Below the pieces are notes generated by a model, which did no database searches, had not been told where the DNA came from, and saw only the letters and a list, made by a program, of their open reading frames with translations. 64,000 nucleotides of DNA, taken from assembly GCA_021234155.1 (NCBI GenBank), contig JAJEKV010000010.1:10528511-10592510 (forward strand), given 5' to 3'. Origin of the DNA: Isoetes taiwanensis. Lineage: Eukaryota > Streptophyta > Lycopodiopsida > Isoetales > Isoetaceae. A program made the position numbers and the translations under genes. Below are positions 1 to 11,163 of this stretch, piece by piece; the stretch's first letter is position 1; every line of letters begins with the position of its first letter.

Positions 1-78
1 ATGAGGATCGGGACCCCCTCTAAGTGGGGAAATCAAGTACGAGCTACAAACTAAGGAGAAGGGCCCCTTAAATAAAAA

Positions 79-732
79 TGGATTTCCGCCTATGGCTGCT
101 TACCTCGTCGAGGGCATTTGCTCCAATTGATACAACCCGCTTGGAGCTTCATGTAGGAGGTTATATTGCCCGAGAGGCTCTTATGGGTGCAAGAAGATGT
201 CATTTGCTTTGTGAGTGATGAGCGTGCCAAAGACTTTCTTGAACCATTCCTCATGCATGTGCTTGCCAAATCTCCTAAAGGCCCTTATGGCAACCTGAAA
301 TCATCAGCAATCAAAAGTCTCGTGAGACTTGTCCAATTCGAAAGTGGACGCTTGCTTCGTGAGGGAACTAGTAACTACTACCGATAAGGAAAGCAATAAT
401 GAACAAATGGTCGCTAAACCGGCTGCTCAAAGTAATCGGGATGGCGGCTTAACTTAGGGAATATCCTTGCCCACATTGCGGGTGATGCAAGCAACAATAG
501 AGTAGATTCACGTGTTAACAATGAAATAATTGATGGGAAACCAAACCTAAGGCAACCAAGGCAGCTCTAGTGATTCACAGGTTTGCCAAATCAATAGTAA
601 AATAATGTCAGTTGTGAAGGACGCAGCAGAACTAATAGAAAATAACAATTCTAACAGTCAGAAGAAGACGAAGATTAAGGGTGGCGAAGGGGAGAATGAC
701 GCCGATGACGGCAGCGAAACTGAAGATGATAG
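79..732 (+). pseudogene. Methyltransferase-like C-terminus and linker, element 3
   Basis: This is the 3' part of a gene related to the ParB/methyltransferase-like genes at 20385 and 43545. The window starts inside it. Around 123-215 the translation reads LELHVGGYIAREAL followed by GARRCHLLCE, which has the layout of methyltransferase motif I (hydrophobic strand, glycine loop, then an acidic residue ending the next strand). The canonical FxGxG is already lost. One-base frameshifts near 120 and 213 split the domain into three frames, and SDERAKDFLEPF follows the second. After about 390 the coding signal becomes an acidic, low-complexity linker rich in N, S, K, E and D. It ends at a GT donor at 733 whose phase fits the exon at 944. 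The alignment to element 2 is by eye. Function is not established and the copy is broken. Confidence 0.6.
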
Positions 733-749
733 GTATGGACTTGCCCACG

Positions 750-890
750 AAATCGCGCCACGCGTGATTTAATTTGTATTACCTTTGAATTAAATCGCGC
801 CAGGCGTGCTTTGATTATTTTTCGTTGTCAAACTAAATCACGCCGAGCACGATTTGGTTATGACTATTTCAAATCACGCTTGGCGTGTTT
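750..890. repeat. Four palindromes in an intron, element 3
   Basis: Four imperfect palindromes lie at 750-770, 792-812, 835-855 and 871-890, spaced about 40 bases apart inside the intron at 733-943. The core reads ATCGCGCCACGCGTGAT in the first copy. The others vary at the centre but keep the AAATC..GATTT style flanks. A half copy occurs near 1854-1864. I found no copies elsewhere in the window. The placement parallels the different palindromes of elements 1 and 2. Confidence 0.75.
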
Positions 891-943
891 GTATTATTTG
901 TGTTATCGTATCTTGCTGACCGGATACATGTTTGATGTTTCAG

Positions 944-1564
944 CTTCCATTGCATTTCTAAGAAGGTTGTGGTGTTCGACCTAAACGGAGTCCTTTGCAA
1001 GACTTTTCCGAAAAATAAAGTGGCTAGAGAACAGTTTCATCAGACACCAGTAGAATCAAACACCAAGTGGATCTATCCGCGGCCGCACTTGAAGGAGATG
1101 CTAGATGAGGCATTCAGGTTATTTCGAGTTGGTATTTGGTCATCCATAGAACTAAGGAACATCAAGGATACTTTGGAGGCACTGGTTGGTTGACCTTTTG
1201 GGATCAGAACAAATGTGTGAAGTTCACTAATCCCAAGGATCCAACAGGCAAGCCTATCTTCATCAAACACTTGAGTAACATGATGGACGAACTTGGTATC
1301 GAGAATAAGGATGATATAATCATAGCGGATGATGATGCTCTCAAATGCTTCTATAATCAAACACATGCCCTGAATCCACCATCTTACGATCCAAAAAACT
1401 TTGCGACAGATGATTTTCTGGTGAAGTTTGTGTCTATTATGCATAATTTGGCTATGGGGATGACGGTGGGTGAAGTGTTAGATTCGTACCCAGAACTGGA
1501 CAGAACGGCTGACATGGAACCACACCTTGTTAAATACGTGGAAAAACATGGATTGATCCCTTAA
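944..1564 (+). pseudogene. FCP1-like HAD phosphatase domain, element 3
   Basis: The exon begins after a TTTCAG acceptor and its phase continues the linker that ends at 732, so this was probably the C-terminal domain of the same protein. It shows HAD motif I as VVVFDLNGVL (D-x-N-G in place of the usual D-x-D-G), the conserved IYPRPHLKEML segment, motif II as IWSS, and a late IIIADDDALKC segment where FCP1/SCP phosphatases have DDSP. A frameshift near 1190 separates IKDTLEALV from WLTFWDQNKCVKF. The domain is the size of the family, and it closely matches the domain at 53314-54075 in arrangement. FCP1-like enzymes dephosphorylate serine or threonine in proteins such as the RNA polymerase II tail. 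Activity here is doubtful because of the frameshift and altered motifs. Confidence 0.72.
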
Positions 1565-1987
1565 TGTTTTATTGGAATATATGATATTTTTGTATGATAT
1601 TTGTGCCATGTATCGATAATTTCGAGTCTGGAATTGCCTCGCAAATAATGCAATCTGTTATTATCAAACCTAATATTATCATCTATCGAGCAAGCAATTT
1701 TGGTCTCATCTATGTTAGCAACTTGCTCTTCATTTTTGCATATTTCAATTCGCATATGAAATGTCACACGTGAATCGCAACCTTATGTTATTTTTGAAGT
1801 CCAAAAAAAAAGATTAAAAAAAACAAAAACCCCCTAGAAGACAATAGCAGGTTGGCGTGATTTTGGAGTTGACATAATCCCAATTTAATTGGATGATGGT
1901 TAAATCTATTCAACATAGATCAACAAATGAATCTATGACCTCATTTTTTGTCAATCACTATTGCTCCAAATTGTGATCAGTTACCTC

Positions 1988-2055
1988 AACTTGGCATCCC
2001 TTCAACACTCAACTTGGCATCCCTTCAACACTCAACTTGGCATATCTTCAGCACA
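1988..2055. repeat. 23-bp tandem repeat, about three copies
   Basis: The unit starts CAACTTGGCATCCCTTCAAC and is repeated twice exactly, with a third diverged copy. The rest of 1565-2200 is AT-rich and holds no coding signal I can support. Confidence 0.85.
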
Positions 2056-2201
2056 ACTGACATCATATCAGTACCAACATGTTTACAACTTCTGTATGTT
2101 CACAAACTCTTGTTGCCATTTAATAACATTAGCAGATTTGTTGTTTGCTTCATTATGAGCAGTACTTTTGGAGACATCCCATTAGGTTTTTTTTTGTTTA
2201 C

Positions 2202-2700
2202 AAAAGGGCCTTCAAAACATGCCACCTAAGCCAAATGAAGATAAATGAACTACCAATAAAAAATCAGAGCCTAACGGGTCCAGCCAGCAAAACTGTTACA
2301 ACTAACTCACTGGATCACATTTTCTAGTATAACTATTGATAGAAAAGTCCAAATGAACTCTCATTTTGTGAAATAGATAGATCTCATTGAGATCTTTCCA
2401 ATCTTGGATGGTTTGCACATATTTTAACCACTTGTGATTGTCAAAACTCTAAAAAATGTTGTTTTTAACATTTTTTACTATTCTATGGAGTTAAGAGATA
2501 TGCAAACCATCCAAGATTGGAAAGATCTCAATGAGATCTATCTATTGCACCAAACAAGAGCTCCTTTGGACTTTTCTATCAACACTTACACTAGAAAATG
2601 TGATCCAGTGAGTTAGTTATAACTGTTTTGCTGACCGAATTACCAGTTCTGTTTTCTAATTGGTAGTTCATATAGTCAGCAATTCTTAAAAGCCCTTTTA
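2202..2700. mobile_element. Fold-back (MITE-like) element
   Basis: Two arms of roughly 200 bases are inverted copies of each other around a short AT-rich centre near 2430-2490. Matching blocks include GATCTCATTGAGATCTTTCC near 2381 against its inverse near 2520, AACTCACTGGATCACATTTT near 2306 against its inverse near 2595, and AAAAGGGCC at 2202 against GGGCTTTTA read inverted from 2700. There is no coding capacity. I could not settle a target duplication. Confidence 0.75.
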
Positions 2701-2807
2701 TGATCTCAAAGATGAGCAAGTGATGCATATATTGGGTATATGATGTACTGACGATGGGAAAACCAACATGACAAAATTGCTATGGGAAGGCAATGGCAAA
2801 ACAATGT

Positions 2808-3134
2808 GCTGGTATGCAGACCAGCAGATAATGCGCAGTTCAATACAAGTTACTCTTTTGGGTGGTTAATTTGTACTGATATGCAAACCAGCACATGAAT
2901 GAAGTGACAATATGCTAGTGTACAAACTAGCAAAGAAGATGAGAAGTTGGGTACACAATCCATCAAGACAGTGTATTAGGGAAATGGTGACATAGAGATG
3001 AAAAAGAGTTGCTAGTATGCAGACTAGCATGACACAAGATAGTGAAAAATATGGAAAAAATATGGGAAGGTAAATATGTGATAGCTTACAGACCAGTGCA
3101 ATGCGAAAATGGTTCAACTTGTATGCAGACTTGA
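2808..3134. repeat. Orphan palindrome array, about six copies
   Basis: Imperfect 20-bp palindromes of the form TGCTAGTATGCAGACTAGCA occur near 2808, 2874, 2913, 3010, 3083 and 3115. The best copies are at 2808, 2913 and 3010. Spacing is irregular, 30 to 100 bases. No recognisable gene lies beside them. The size and layout resemble the palindromes inside elements 1, 2 and 3, so this may be the residue of a further element of the same kind. Confidence 0.7.
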
Positions 3135-4164
3135 AACCCTGTAGTGCTAGATCACCCTTAGTTGCAAGCTGCTATAAAACAATCTCAACTTGGAAGTCTC
3201 TGCTCTTATCTAGTCTTAGAATACAAGGCTAACTAGAAAGAAAAAAAACATAAAAACTAACAGTGACAGACTTACAAAGGATAACCCTGACATGACCCTA
3301 TGAACGACTACATTATGATTCCACTTCATTACCAATTCAATTTCCTCAAATCCACTCAAACACTGTTTCTTTGTGTATTATGTGGAAGGAGGGTATAGAA
3401 TGTTGCATATTCACATCTTATATTATCTTATATTATAAAGTTATTCTGTAAGTGTTGGACCCAGCCCTAGATCCAAAGGCTGAGATTTAGGGTTGAGATT
3501 TAACGGCTAAGATTTTGACATAAAAACTTAGACGGTCGAGACGGCTACCTAACCGTAAAGATCATTTTTTGCTGCCGCAGTCGTGGAAACCATTCTCGCT
3601 TGGTCCCAGAATCGGCAATGTTCTACCAAATCTTTGTTTCAAAAGCGAGACTAGAATGTTTGAAGAAATCGAACCATCTATGATCCAGTAATGTGGATTC
3701 ACCTCATTTTCATTTTTAGGATTCTTGCATTTCGTATTCCGAAAACTCGCTTGAAGCACATGCATTACAAAGTTGTGCAGATTCATTTTTGTTCAAAAGA
3801 AATGCTGGGATTTGCCCTAGGATCGGCCTGGAGGTGCTTCGGCCAGGAGATATTGAGAGAATATAGAGCTTTCGCTTGTCAGATGGCCAGAGATGTTAGC
3901 ACTGTTTCGAATACTTGATTGATTGGGTAGAAATCCCGAGGCCCATGTCTTCAAAGCGGATTTGCCTGGTATGTTTTTTCTTCCAGGTCCTGAGCAATAC
4001 AACCGTGAAATTGCAAAGGACTCTCCCCAGGATCAGGGTTTTATTCGATAGACAGAGCATTAGAGAAATGGCAAAGGACTGTCATGCATTAGAGATTAGC
4101 TTTGGGATTAAACTACCACAGGATACAAAATCAGAGACCCACGGCCTGGCATATACCTAATAAA

Positions 4165-4273
4165 TTCAAGTGTAGATAAATCTGGATACGGTTTTGCTGC
4201 AAAACCCCTTCATGGTGAATTCATGGTTTATGGTTCAGAGGCATATGATGTTGATGACGAAGCTATGCAGGTA
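4165..4273 (+). pseudogene. Exon-like captured gene fragment, unidentified
   Basis: The frame reads VDKSGYGFAAKPLHGEF and then FMVYGSEAYDVDDEAMQ up to a GTAT donor-like site near 4271. Another short readable stretch, EQYNREIAKDSPQDQGF, precedes it near 3990-4045 after an intron-like acceptor. The composition and splice-like borders suggest exons of one captured host gene inside the Helitron. I do not recognise the family. Stops in the intervening frames mean it cannot be expressed as one product without splicing. Confidence 0.35.
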
Positions 4274-4439
4274 TAATTTAAAAAAAATAGCCTGAAAGTT
4301 AACCTTACGGCATACATCAGGTTGTGGCAGATGCATATTGTTCAGGTTGTGGCTAGAGAGCTTTCAAATTCTTTTTGCCATATAGCTTTTTAGCACGGCC
4401 ATGGCTGCGTGAATAGAGCTCAGTTTTGAGCAGGCGAAA

Positions 4440-5275
4440 TCTGTCTGTTCTTATGGGAATCGAGGCCACTATGGCCGGTTATATCATGGTGCCAGTTTTG
4501 GGGGGAAGACAAAGCTGGACAGAGCTGACTGAACGCTTCAGATCAATCTCTGCTGCATCTCTGGTAATTTCACATTCTGCACATACTTGAAGCAAATGTT
4601 CTTCTTCCATGTTTTTGCGTTGAATTGGCAGACCTAGCACTTTCCTTTCTACTTGCACCTGTCTGATCATTCTATAACCACTTTTTGCAGGAGACTCCTG
4701 TGAAGACGGCTTCTTCTAAATTCACACCATGGCATCTAACGCTTTAAACGAAGGCCCTATAAAACTGATTTGGGATTTAAGCAGAAATTACACCGTGGAA
4801 GGAAGCATTGGCAATAAAATACAGCTTACTCAGGAAGTGTAGAGCCTTTCCTTGATGATTTCCACTGTGATATTGCCTCTGATGATTTTCACTGAAGCAA
4901 CGATTCTGAAGCAACTATTCTTTACATTCTCTCATGTCTGCACACATCTTCCTGTGAAATCTGCCTGTTCTTTTGGGAATCGAGCTATGGCCGCTTATCT
5001 CATGGTTCCAGTTGCAGGGGGGAAGAAAAAGCTGGATAGAGCTGACTGAACACTCCGGATCAATATCTGCTGCATCTCTGGTAATCTCATATTCTGCACA
5101 AAATTGATGCAAATCTTCATTTTGCATGTTTTTGCATTGAATTGGCAGACCTAGCACTTTCTTTTCTTCTTGCAACAGATGAAAGTTACCTATCTGATCA
5201 TTCTTTTCATTACTTCTTTTTGCAGGTGACTCCTTTGAAGACGGCTTCTTCTAAATCCACACCGTGGCATCTAAC
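4440..5275 (+). repeat. Direct duplication of a 310-bp segment
   Basis: The segment at about 4440-4745 recurs at about 4962-5275, with shared blocks such as GCTGCATCTCTGGTAAT, TTGAATTGGCAGACCTAGCA and GAAGACGGCTTCTTCTAAAT. Both copies include intron-like borders (TTTTTGCAGG). It lies inside the inner Helitron and probably derives from captured exons and introns. A smaller duplication (GACACCCTGAGAC... block) follows at 5489-5560 and 5702-5760. I could not identify a protein. Confidence 0.7.
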
Positions 5276-5760
5276 GCTTCCAAATTCTATCGCAGCAATT
5301 CTTCATGGAAGGCCTCCAAATTCTGCCACGTCCAAGCAAGTATGACATTAACTATGTACCTTTACATTCTCTCATGTCTGCACACATCTTCCTTTTGAAA
5401 TAGAGCCTCCATTTGTTAGATTGAAAGTTAAAGGAAAGGAAAGGGAAATGCTGGCTATGGGGCCGTCATTTCTGATACTAGCTTCCAGCGACACCCTGAG
5501 ACATTTTCTGCTGCACCATAAGAATAGACTCTATGGTACTGTAACTCCGGCAACAAACCCCGTTTGTTCTTTAGCAATTGGCTATGGCAGCATCCATCCA
5601 TGGAGATCTATATGCAAAGGAGTAACGATATCTTTCCTCTCATTTCAAGACAATGCCCTCATGGTTATGTCAATTTTAGTTGTGGTGACACCATCTTTCA
5701 ACGACACCCTGAGACTTTTCCTGCACCACTAGAATAGACTATGGTGTTGTAACTCCAGCA

Positions 5761-7860
5761 AATTTGTACTGGATATGATGCTGAATATTTAAAGGAGGGC
5801 AGCCATCAGACATTCAATTACAGGTATAAGTTATTCTCTCTTGCCTAGACAAGAAGCAATTGTTCCAAGTCTTTCAGTTTGGTATGGATTCTCCTACTTT
5901 GTCTTTATGATTCTCATTCTGTTGAAACTCTTAGCCTTCATGCTAGGTTGCAACTATTGGCCTTGGTTTCATGTTATCTGTATGCCCCAAAGCCATGATG
6001 TTAGATGAGAAAATTATGAGGTGCGTAGGTTTATTGGTTAATAAATATCAGACATGCTGAATCAATTGTTCACAAAAGTCTTTGCTAGAGGTCTAGCTAT
6101 GATGTCCAACAATGGCATCACATTCGCTTTACGGTCTTTTACTGCTTGGTATGGCAGTGCCCTTATCATGCATGGACATGCCCACGATGCCCAAGTAATG
6201 ACTACTAGATCTATTTTGCTTTCACATTTCTTGCATTGTTTAGATGGTGATCGATTTAAAAAATGCAGAGGAATTTGTCCTTTCACGTGAACTTTTAACT
6301 TGAATCTCTAAAATAATAGTGATGATTATTAAATCTATACTAGAGGAATTTGTACTTTGAAATGCAATTGTACCATAATATTGAGCCTCTACGTCCCTAT
6401 GATGTCAATTAATAAAATGTAGAAAAATGATTGTACATAAAAGCTTACATGTGCCATAAATTTGGATTTAAAAGTTAGTTCTTACAACTCCAAACTTCTT
6501 CCACATAGGCAATGTGAACTCATGCTACTTCTTATTGTCAGATTGAGACGTTTGTTTCTTTGACGAATTTTCAAGTTTCATAGGCAAAATAATATTCACA
6601 AGATTGCATGGAATCCTTAATGAATCTAAAAAATATTGCCTATCATTCATGCCCATCTATCAAGACTCATGGATATTTGCCCAACATTCTTTTCAGAAAT
6701 AGAAAATTATGTCGTGTAGTGGTGATTGGCAATCATAACTTAGGATAAGTCAAATGTGCCAAAAAAATTAATGGTAACAGTTTATATTGTGGAGATGTAA
6801 AAACGATGTGAGCCATATTTGAGAATAACAACCATGTGGTTGTGGGGGTTGTATAAATACCATCCTCAATTCTACTGTCTTCATTTTTTGTGAGTTTGCA
6901 GTGTCTAAAGCTTTTGTTTTTGTTGTGTTTTGGCCTGTCAACATTCCTGAGCATCGTAAAACGAGATCAACACAGTACCTGTAGATGTCGTAGTGGTTAT
7001 ATTGTTGACTATAGTGCCCTGCATCTCCCTGCATCAATGACCCAAATTTATGCCCTTTTCCCTTCTAAATTGAAACACCATCTTACGATTGTGAGTTGAT
7101 GCGAGAGAATGCCATCCAACGCTGTGAGTTGATGCCAGAGATATGGGGGAAATAGAAGAGAAAGGGTTCTTAGGAAGAAAAAAAGAGAAATCCATCAAAG
7201 AAAGTTTGGACTCAATCCAATCTCTAATCTACAAATATCTGCATCGGAGTTATGAGAACTTCTTGAACAAGGAAAGGTATCAAATACAGTTATTCGTTGT
7301 TTCTCTCTATTATTCCACGACATGCATAATTTATGCACAGCAACGCTGGGCACTATTACTATATTAATAATATATCCCTCCCTATAATGTGGTATTCAAG
7401 TATTATTCTTTCATGTTTTCCTTCCACGTAGACTTGGCTAGCACTCATCTTTGAATGTTGTTTTTAGAACAATTAATGTAGTGGAATGTTATCGGGTTGT
7501 GATATACACATTGTTGTTAAGGACTATGTTTCACTTGCATCATGCGCAAAGTTGTAGAAGTTAAACAAGTTGTAAACTAAAGAATAAAAGAATTTAATAG
7601 TACAAAAGACATGCTTCTCAATTGGCATGACAATCTCTAATATATGGAAGCAATGTAATAATTTTGGAAATATAGCTTTGGCAAGTTAGATAGAAGCAAT
7701 TCCACCTTCTAGAACAACAATTTTTGCATTCCTATATCTTTAGCATTTATTACTTTTATAGTTAATGAAGTCCAAAGAATTTGAGAGCCCTTTTGCATAA
7801 CTTAAACTTGGAGTACCAGAGTATGAGACAATATGGATTTGCCTAATTATATGAGATTTA
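5761..7860. other. Interior of inner Helitron, nothing identified
   Basis: This stretch is AT-rich, with only short open frames on both strands and no recognisable domain. The imperfect terminator-like hairpin at 7335-7351 is the only structured signal I noted. Confidence 0.5.
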
Positions 7861-8030
7861 TGACCAGAGGAGTTTGAGCCCAGCAACGCTGGGCACCGTT
7901 ACTAGTAATGTTATACCGTATTCAATGGATCAAGCCCTAATTTAAATGGCTGAGATTATCTGATTGAAACTGAAGGCCGAGATTTATCGCACGACTTCCC
8001 GCTATCGTGATTAGTCATGATTTGATCTCT

Positions 8031-9640
8031 TAAGGAAAAAGGAAAAGGAAAGGGGAGGAAAAGCACGGGTAAAAGGGAAAAGGGAAGGGGAAAAGGGCGT
8101 GGGAAAAATGGGAAGAGGAAAAGGACAAAGAAAGGAAAAATGGAAGGAAAAATGGCATGGGAAAAATGAAAAAAAAAGGAATAGAAATAGAGAGGGAGAA
8201 AGGGAAGGAAAAGGGGCAACGGAAAAAGGGGAAGAAGGGAAGAGCGTGAAAAGGAGAAAAAAGGTAAGGGAAAAAGGTGGGAAGAAGGGGACAAACAAAG
8301 CGCATGGGAAAAGGGCACGGGAAAAGAAAAAAGAATAAGGGAGATGGAAAAGGGAACCTAGAAAAAGGGCACGCGGAAAAGGGCAAAAGGGAAGGGGGAA
8401 AGGGCATGGGAAAAAAAGAAGAGGGAAAAGATGAAAAAAGAGGAAAAGAGAAGCAAAAAGAGAGCATCAAAAAGAGAAAGGGAAAAGGTTAGAGAGAAAA
8501 GGTGAGGAAAGAGGAGAATGGAAGGGGAAAATGACATGGAAAAAGGGAAAGCGAAAGGGGAAAAGGAAAAGAGAGGGGAAAAAGGAAGATAAAAGGCATA
8601 TTGAAAAGGGAAAGACGGAAAGGGTGGGAAAAGGGTGGGGAAAAAGATGAATATGAAAAGGGTGGGAAGAAAAGAACGAATAAAGCGCATGGGATGAGGG
8701 AAAGGGAAAGGAAAAGAAAAAAAGAAAAAAGGGGGATGGAAATGGAAAAAGGGTACCTAGAAAAAGGGCAAAGGGGAAGGGGAAAAGGGCATGCAAAAAA
8801 GGGGAAGAGGGAAATGTTGAAAAAAGAGGAAAGAGAAGCGAAGATAGAGCATTGAAAAAAGGAAGGGAAAGGTTAGAGAGAGAGGAAGGGGAAAAGGGCA
8901 TGAGAAAAAGGGGAAGAGGAAAAGGGTGAGGAAAGGGAAAAAGAGCATGGAAAAGGGAAAAAAAGAGAGAAAATGAGAAAGTGGAGGAGGAAAAAGGCAG
9001 AAGATGATGGAAAAAAAAAAGAAAAAGGGCACATAAAATAGATGAAGAAATGCGAATGGAAAAAGTCATATGAAAGGGGAAAGGGAAAGCGAAAATGAAA
9101 AGGAATGAGAAAAGGGAAAGGGAAAAAGGGCACGGATAAAAGTAAAAGGGTGGGAAAAGGGACTAAAAAGGGAAGAGAAAGGAAAAAAGAAAAGGGACGC
9201 AGAAAGGGGGGAAGGGAAGGGAAAAAAGGCATGAGGAAAATGGGAAAAGACATGGGAAAAAGAGCACAGATAAAGAGAAAGATGGTGGGGAAAGGAAGAA
9301 AAGGGCCACACAAAAAGGTGGGGAAAAGAGAAGAAAAAGGGGTATGGAAAAAGGGTAAGAGAAAATAAAAAGAAAAGGGAAAAAGAAAGGGAAAATGGGA
9401 AGGGCGGGAAAAAGGTGAAAAGGGAAGAGAGAAAGCCTTTCAGAAGAAGGATAGATAGATAGGGAAATGGGAAGGGAAAGGGAAAAAGGAGAAGGGGAAA
9501 GGGAAGGGGAACGAAAAGGGAAGGGAAGGGGAGGGAGAAGGGGGCTAAAAACAAGAAAAAGGGGAGAAGGAAAAAAGATAACATGTGAGAAAAATAAGAA
9601 AAAAGGAAAAAGGAAACTGTGTAGGATAATGAGGAAAAAG
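8031..9640 (+). repeat. Long homopurine tract, GGGAAAA-type
   Basis: About 1.6 kb of the plus strand is almost entirely G and A, built from degenerate GGGAAAA, GAAAAGGG and GGCATGGGAAAA units. Long open frames on both strands are artefacts of this composition (all Lys/Arg/Gly/Glu one way, all Phe/Pro/Ser/Leu the other) and are not genes. Such a purine/pyrimidine tract can form triplex DNA and is likely to expand by slippage. It fills most of the outer Helitron. Confidence 0.9.
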
Positions 9641-9826
9641 AAGAAACATGGGATAGAGCAAAAACCAAAGGAAAGGAAAAGTATATTAAATGCACAAAAA
9701 CTTTTTATAGCTCAGCAACACTGGGCTTGGTTTCTATTATATGATTTATGAAAAGTCTAGGCTGAATAGGTTTCTCTCCACATAGGCTCCCAAATTATGC
9801 CCAGCAATGCTGGGCACTATTACTAG

Positions 9827-10144
9827 TAATGTTATGTTTTTAAATTCCAGTCTAAGCGCCAATCTAGGTAAAGTGCTAGTCACAGTTACATCCTTCAACC
9901 AAAAATAAAAATAACAATGCTAGTCTCAATCTTGTATAACAGATCATGTATATGAGACCATAATGTGACACTCATCAAGGTCTCATATTAAGCTTTATTT
10001 GGAAAATGAGGGAAGGCGGCTAGATCCATGGATTTGAAGGAATTTAAGTTTGAACTGCTTTGTGAGATGTCATACAACTTATCAAAATAGTAAGTAGCAA
10101 GGATATTGTACCATTTGAAGTTGGATCTGCAACGCATAGACACA
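9827..10144. other. Short flank between Helitron and element 1
   Basis: This is AT-rich sequence between the outer Helitron's CTAG and the left terminus of element 1. I see no gene or repeat in it. Confidence 0.5.
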
Positions 10145-10179
10145 TAACAAGGTGACCTAGCAAATGCACTAATGACCTG
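10145..10179 (+). repeat. Left terminal inverted repeat, element 1
   Basis: It starts TAACAAGGTGACCTAGCAAA and runs 35 bases to GACCTG. The reverse complement of 24763-24797 matches it with one mismatch. Confidence 0.85.
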
Positions 10180-10701
10180 CGTTTGCACCACAAAAAGGAA
10201 TCTTTCAAAGATTCTCTAAAAAAAACCTAAAAATTGCCACTTTTGGGGGGGGGGGTCAATTGAAAAAACAGCCCTCAATTTTGATTTGTGACACCCCTTT
10301 TTTGGTCCAAAATTAGAAAACTTTTGTTGTTTTGTGAATTGTAGGCACCCAAATAAGCTGTAAAATTGGAGTCACCTTTTAAGAAAATCTAGGAAATACA
10401 AGAAAACTAACAAAATTAAAGAACCATTAAAATCTTCACAAGAAATGAAAGCAAGATTGGCAAATCTAGGCGTATCTATTTGTTATTACTCAAGAAGAAC
10501 CACAAGGTGCTATGCGCCAAGATAGGCAAATGAAAAAACATACAAGACATAACTAACATGTCCGATAGCATTTGGCTTATACAAGACATGAAAAAACATG
10601 GATAAACTTGGAAGAAGCTATGCGAGCATGTACAAAACATGTACAACATGTACAAAAAACTCTAGCCAAAACTAGGAGGTAACGATGTGCCCACATTTAG
10701 A
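10180..10701. other. Non-coding left arm of element 1
   Basis: This includes a run of ten or more G near 10245, several short direct repeats (ACATGTACAA-type, near 10600-10660), and no coding signal. Confidence 0.5.
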
Positions 10702-11163
10702 TTATACAAGAAGTTTATGGCCTTTGAGAAGAGCAGGATTAGGAATGTCGTTATACTCGTCAACTCCTTCAGACTCGTCACCACTGTCCTCGTTGCCACT
10801 CTCCTCATTGTCACTTGAAGTGGTCGAAGAGCTAACTGCTGGAACACTGTCCTCATCCTGGGAACCTTCGTCTGAACTATCTTCGCAGAAAGACTTCAGT
10901 AAGTTAACTGTTGTCGCACGTAGCCTGTTATCAACCTTGAGTGTAAAATCATAAGCCAGCACTTGAGTTTCGTTCAGGTCCAGATTGTCCATGTGATTCT
11001 TATTCATCGTTTTCCGGCCCTTCTTGAAAGGAATTATCACAGGATCATACCGACCAGCAAAAGGATCTGTATCCTTAGTGGCATACCAGTGAACTTTCAC
11101 TACTGAAGGGAGATTGTCTTTGAGTACAATGTCCTTAACCCGCGCAATCCAGAAAGGACGCTC
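10702..11163 (-). pseudogene. C-terminus of transposase-like gene, element 1
   Basis: Read on the minus strand after the copia insertion, the frame gives RPFWIARVKDIVLKDN and later KVHWYATKDTDPF, then an acidic Ser/Asp/Glu tail to the stop at 10702. The PFWIARV segment corresponds to the PVWLGQA segment of the element 2 copy at about 38230, and such a C-terminal region is usual in this transposon-associated family as I recall it. Across the copia insertion, 16934-16938 (CGCTC) restores the frame DDDEERPFWIARV, so this was the same exon as the segment at 16939-17523. The role of the tail is unknown. Confidence 0.72.

Larger units (their letters stand above)
3426..7905 (+). mobile_element. Inner Helitron, non-autonomous, 4.48 kb
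   Basis: It starts TCTTATATTATAAAGTTAT, followed by the GTGTTGGACCCAGCCCTA block shared with other 5' ends here. It ends with the perfect 7-bp stem GCCCAGCAACGCTGGGC (7878-7894) and CTAG at 7902-7905. A second, imperfect terminator (GCACAGCAACGCTGGGC, then CTAT) lies at 7335-7361. The element sits exactly between A and T of the outer Helitron's 5' terminus. It carries exon-like fragments near 4170 and duplicated segments, but no helicase. Confidence 0.85.
3416..9826 (+). mobile_element. Outer Helitron, split by an inner Helitron
   Basis: The 5' end is cut after ten bases (TCTTATATTA, 3416-3425) and resumes at 7906 with TAATGTTAT. Joined, it matches the Helitron 5' end at 31822. The 3' end has the hairpin GCCCAGCAATGCTGGGC (9799-9815), seven spacer bases and CTAG (9823-9826). 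The flanking host bases are A at 3415 and T at 9827, as expected for insertion between A and T without duplication. Without the inner element it is about 1.93 kb, mostly a purine-rich tract, and encodes no Rep/helicase, so it is non-autonomous. Confidence 0.85.

Noticed and set aside
7956-9751. Many long open frames of up to 209 residues on both strands
   Set aside because: They are Lys/Arg/Gly-only or Phe/Pro/Ser-only products of a purine tract and have no domain.
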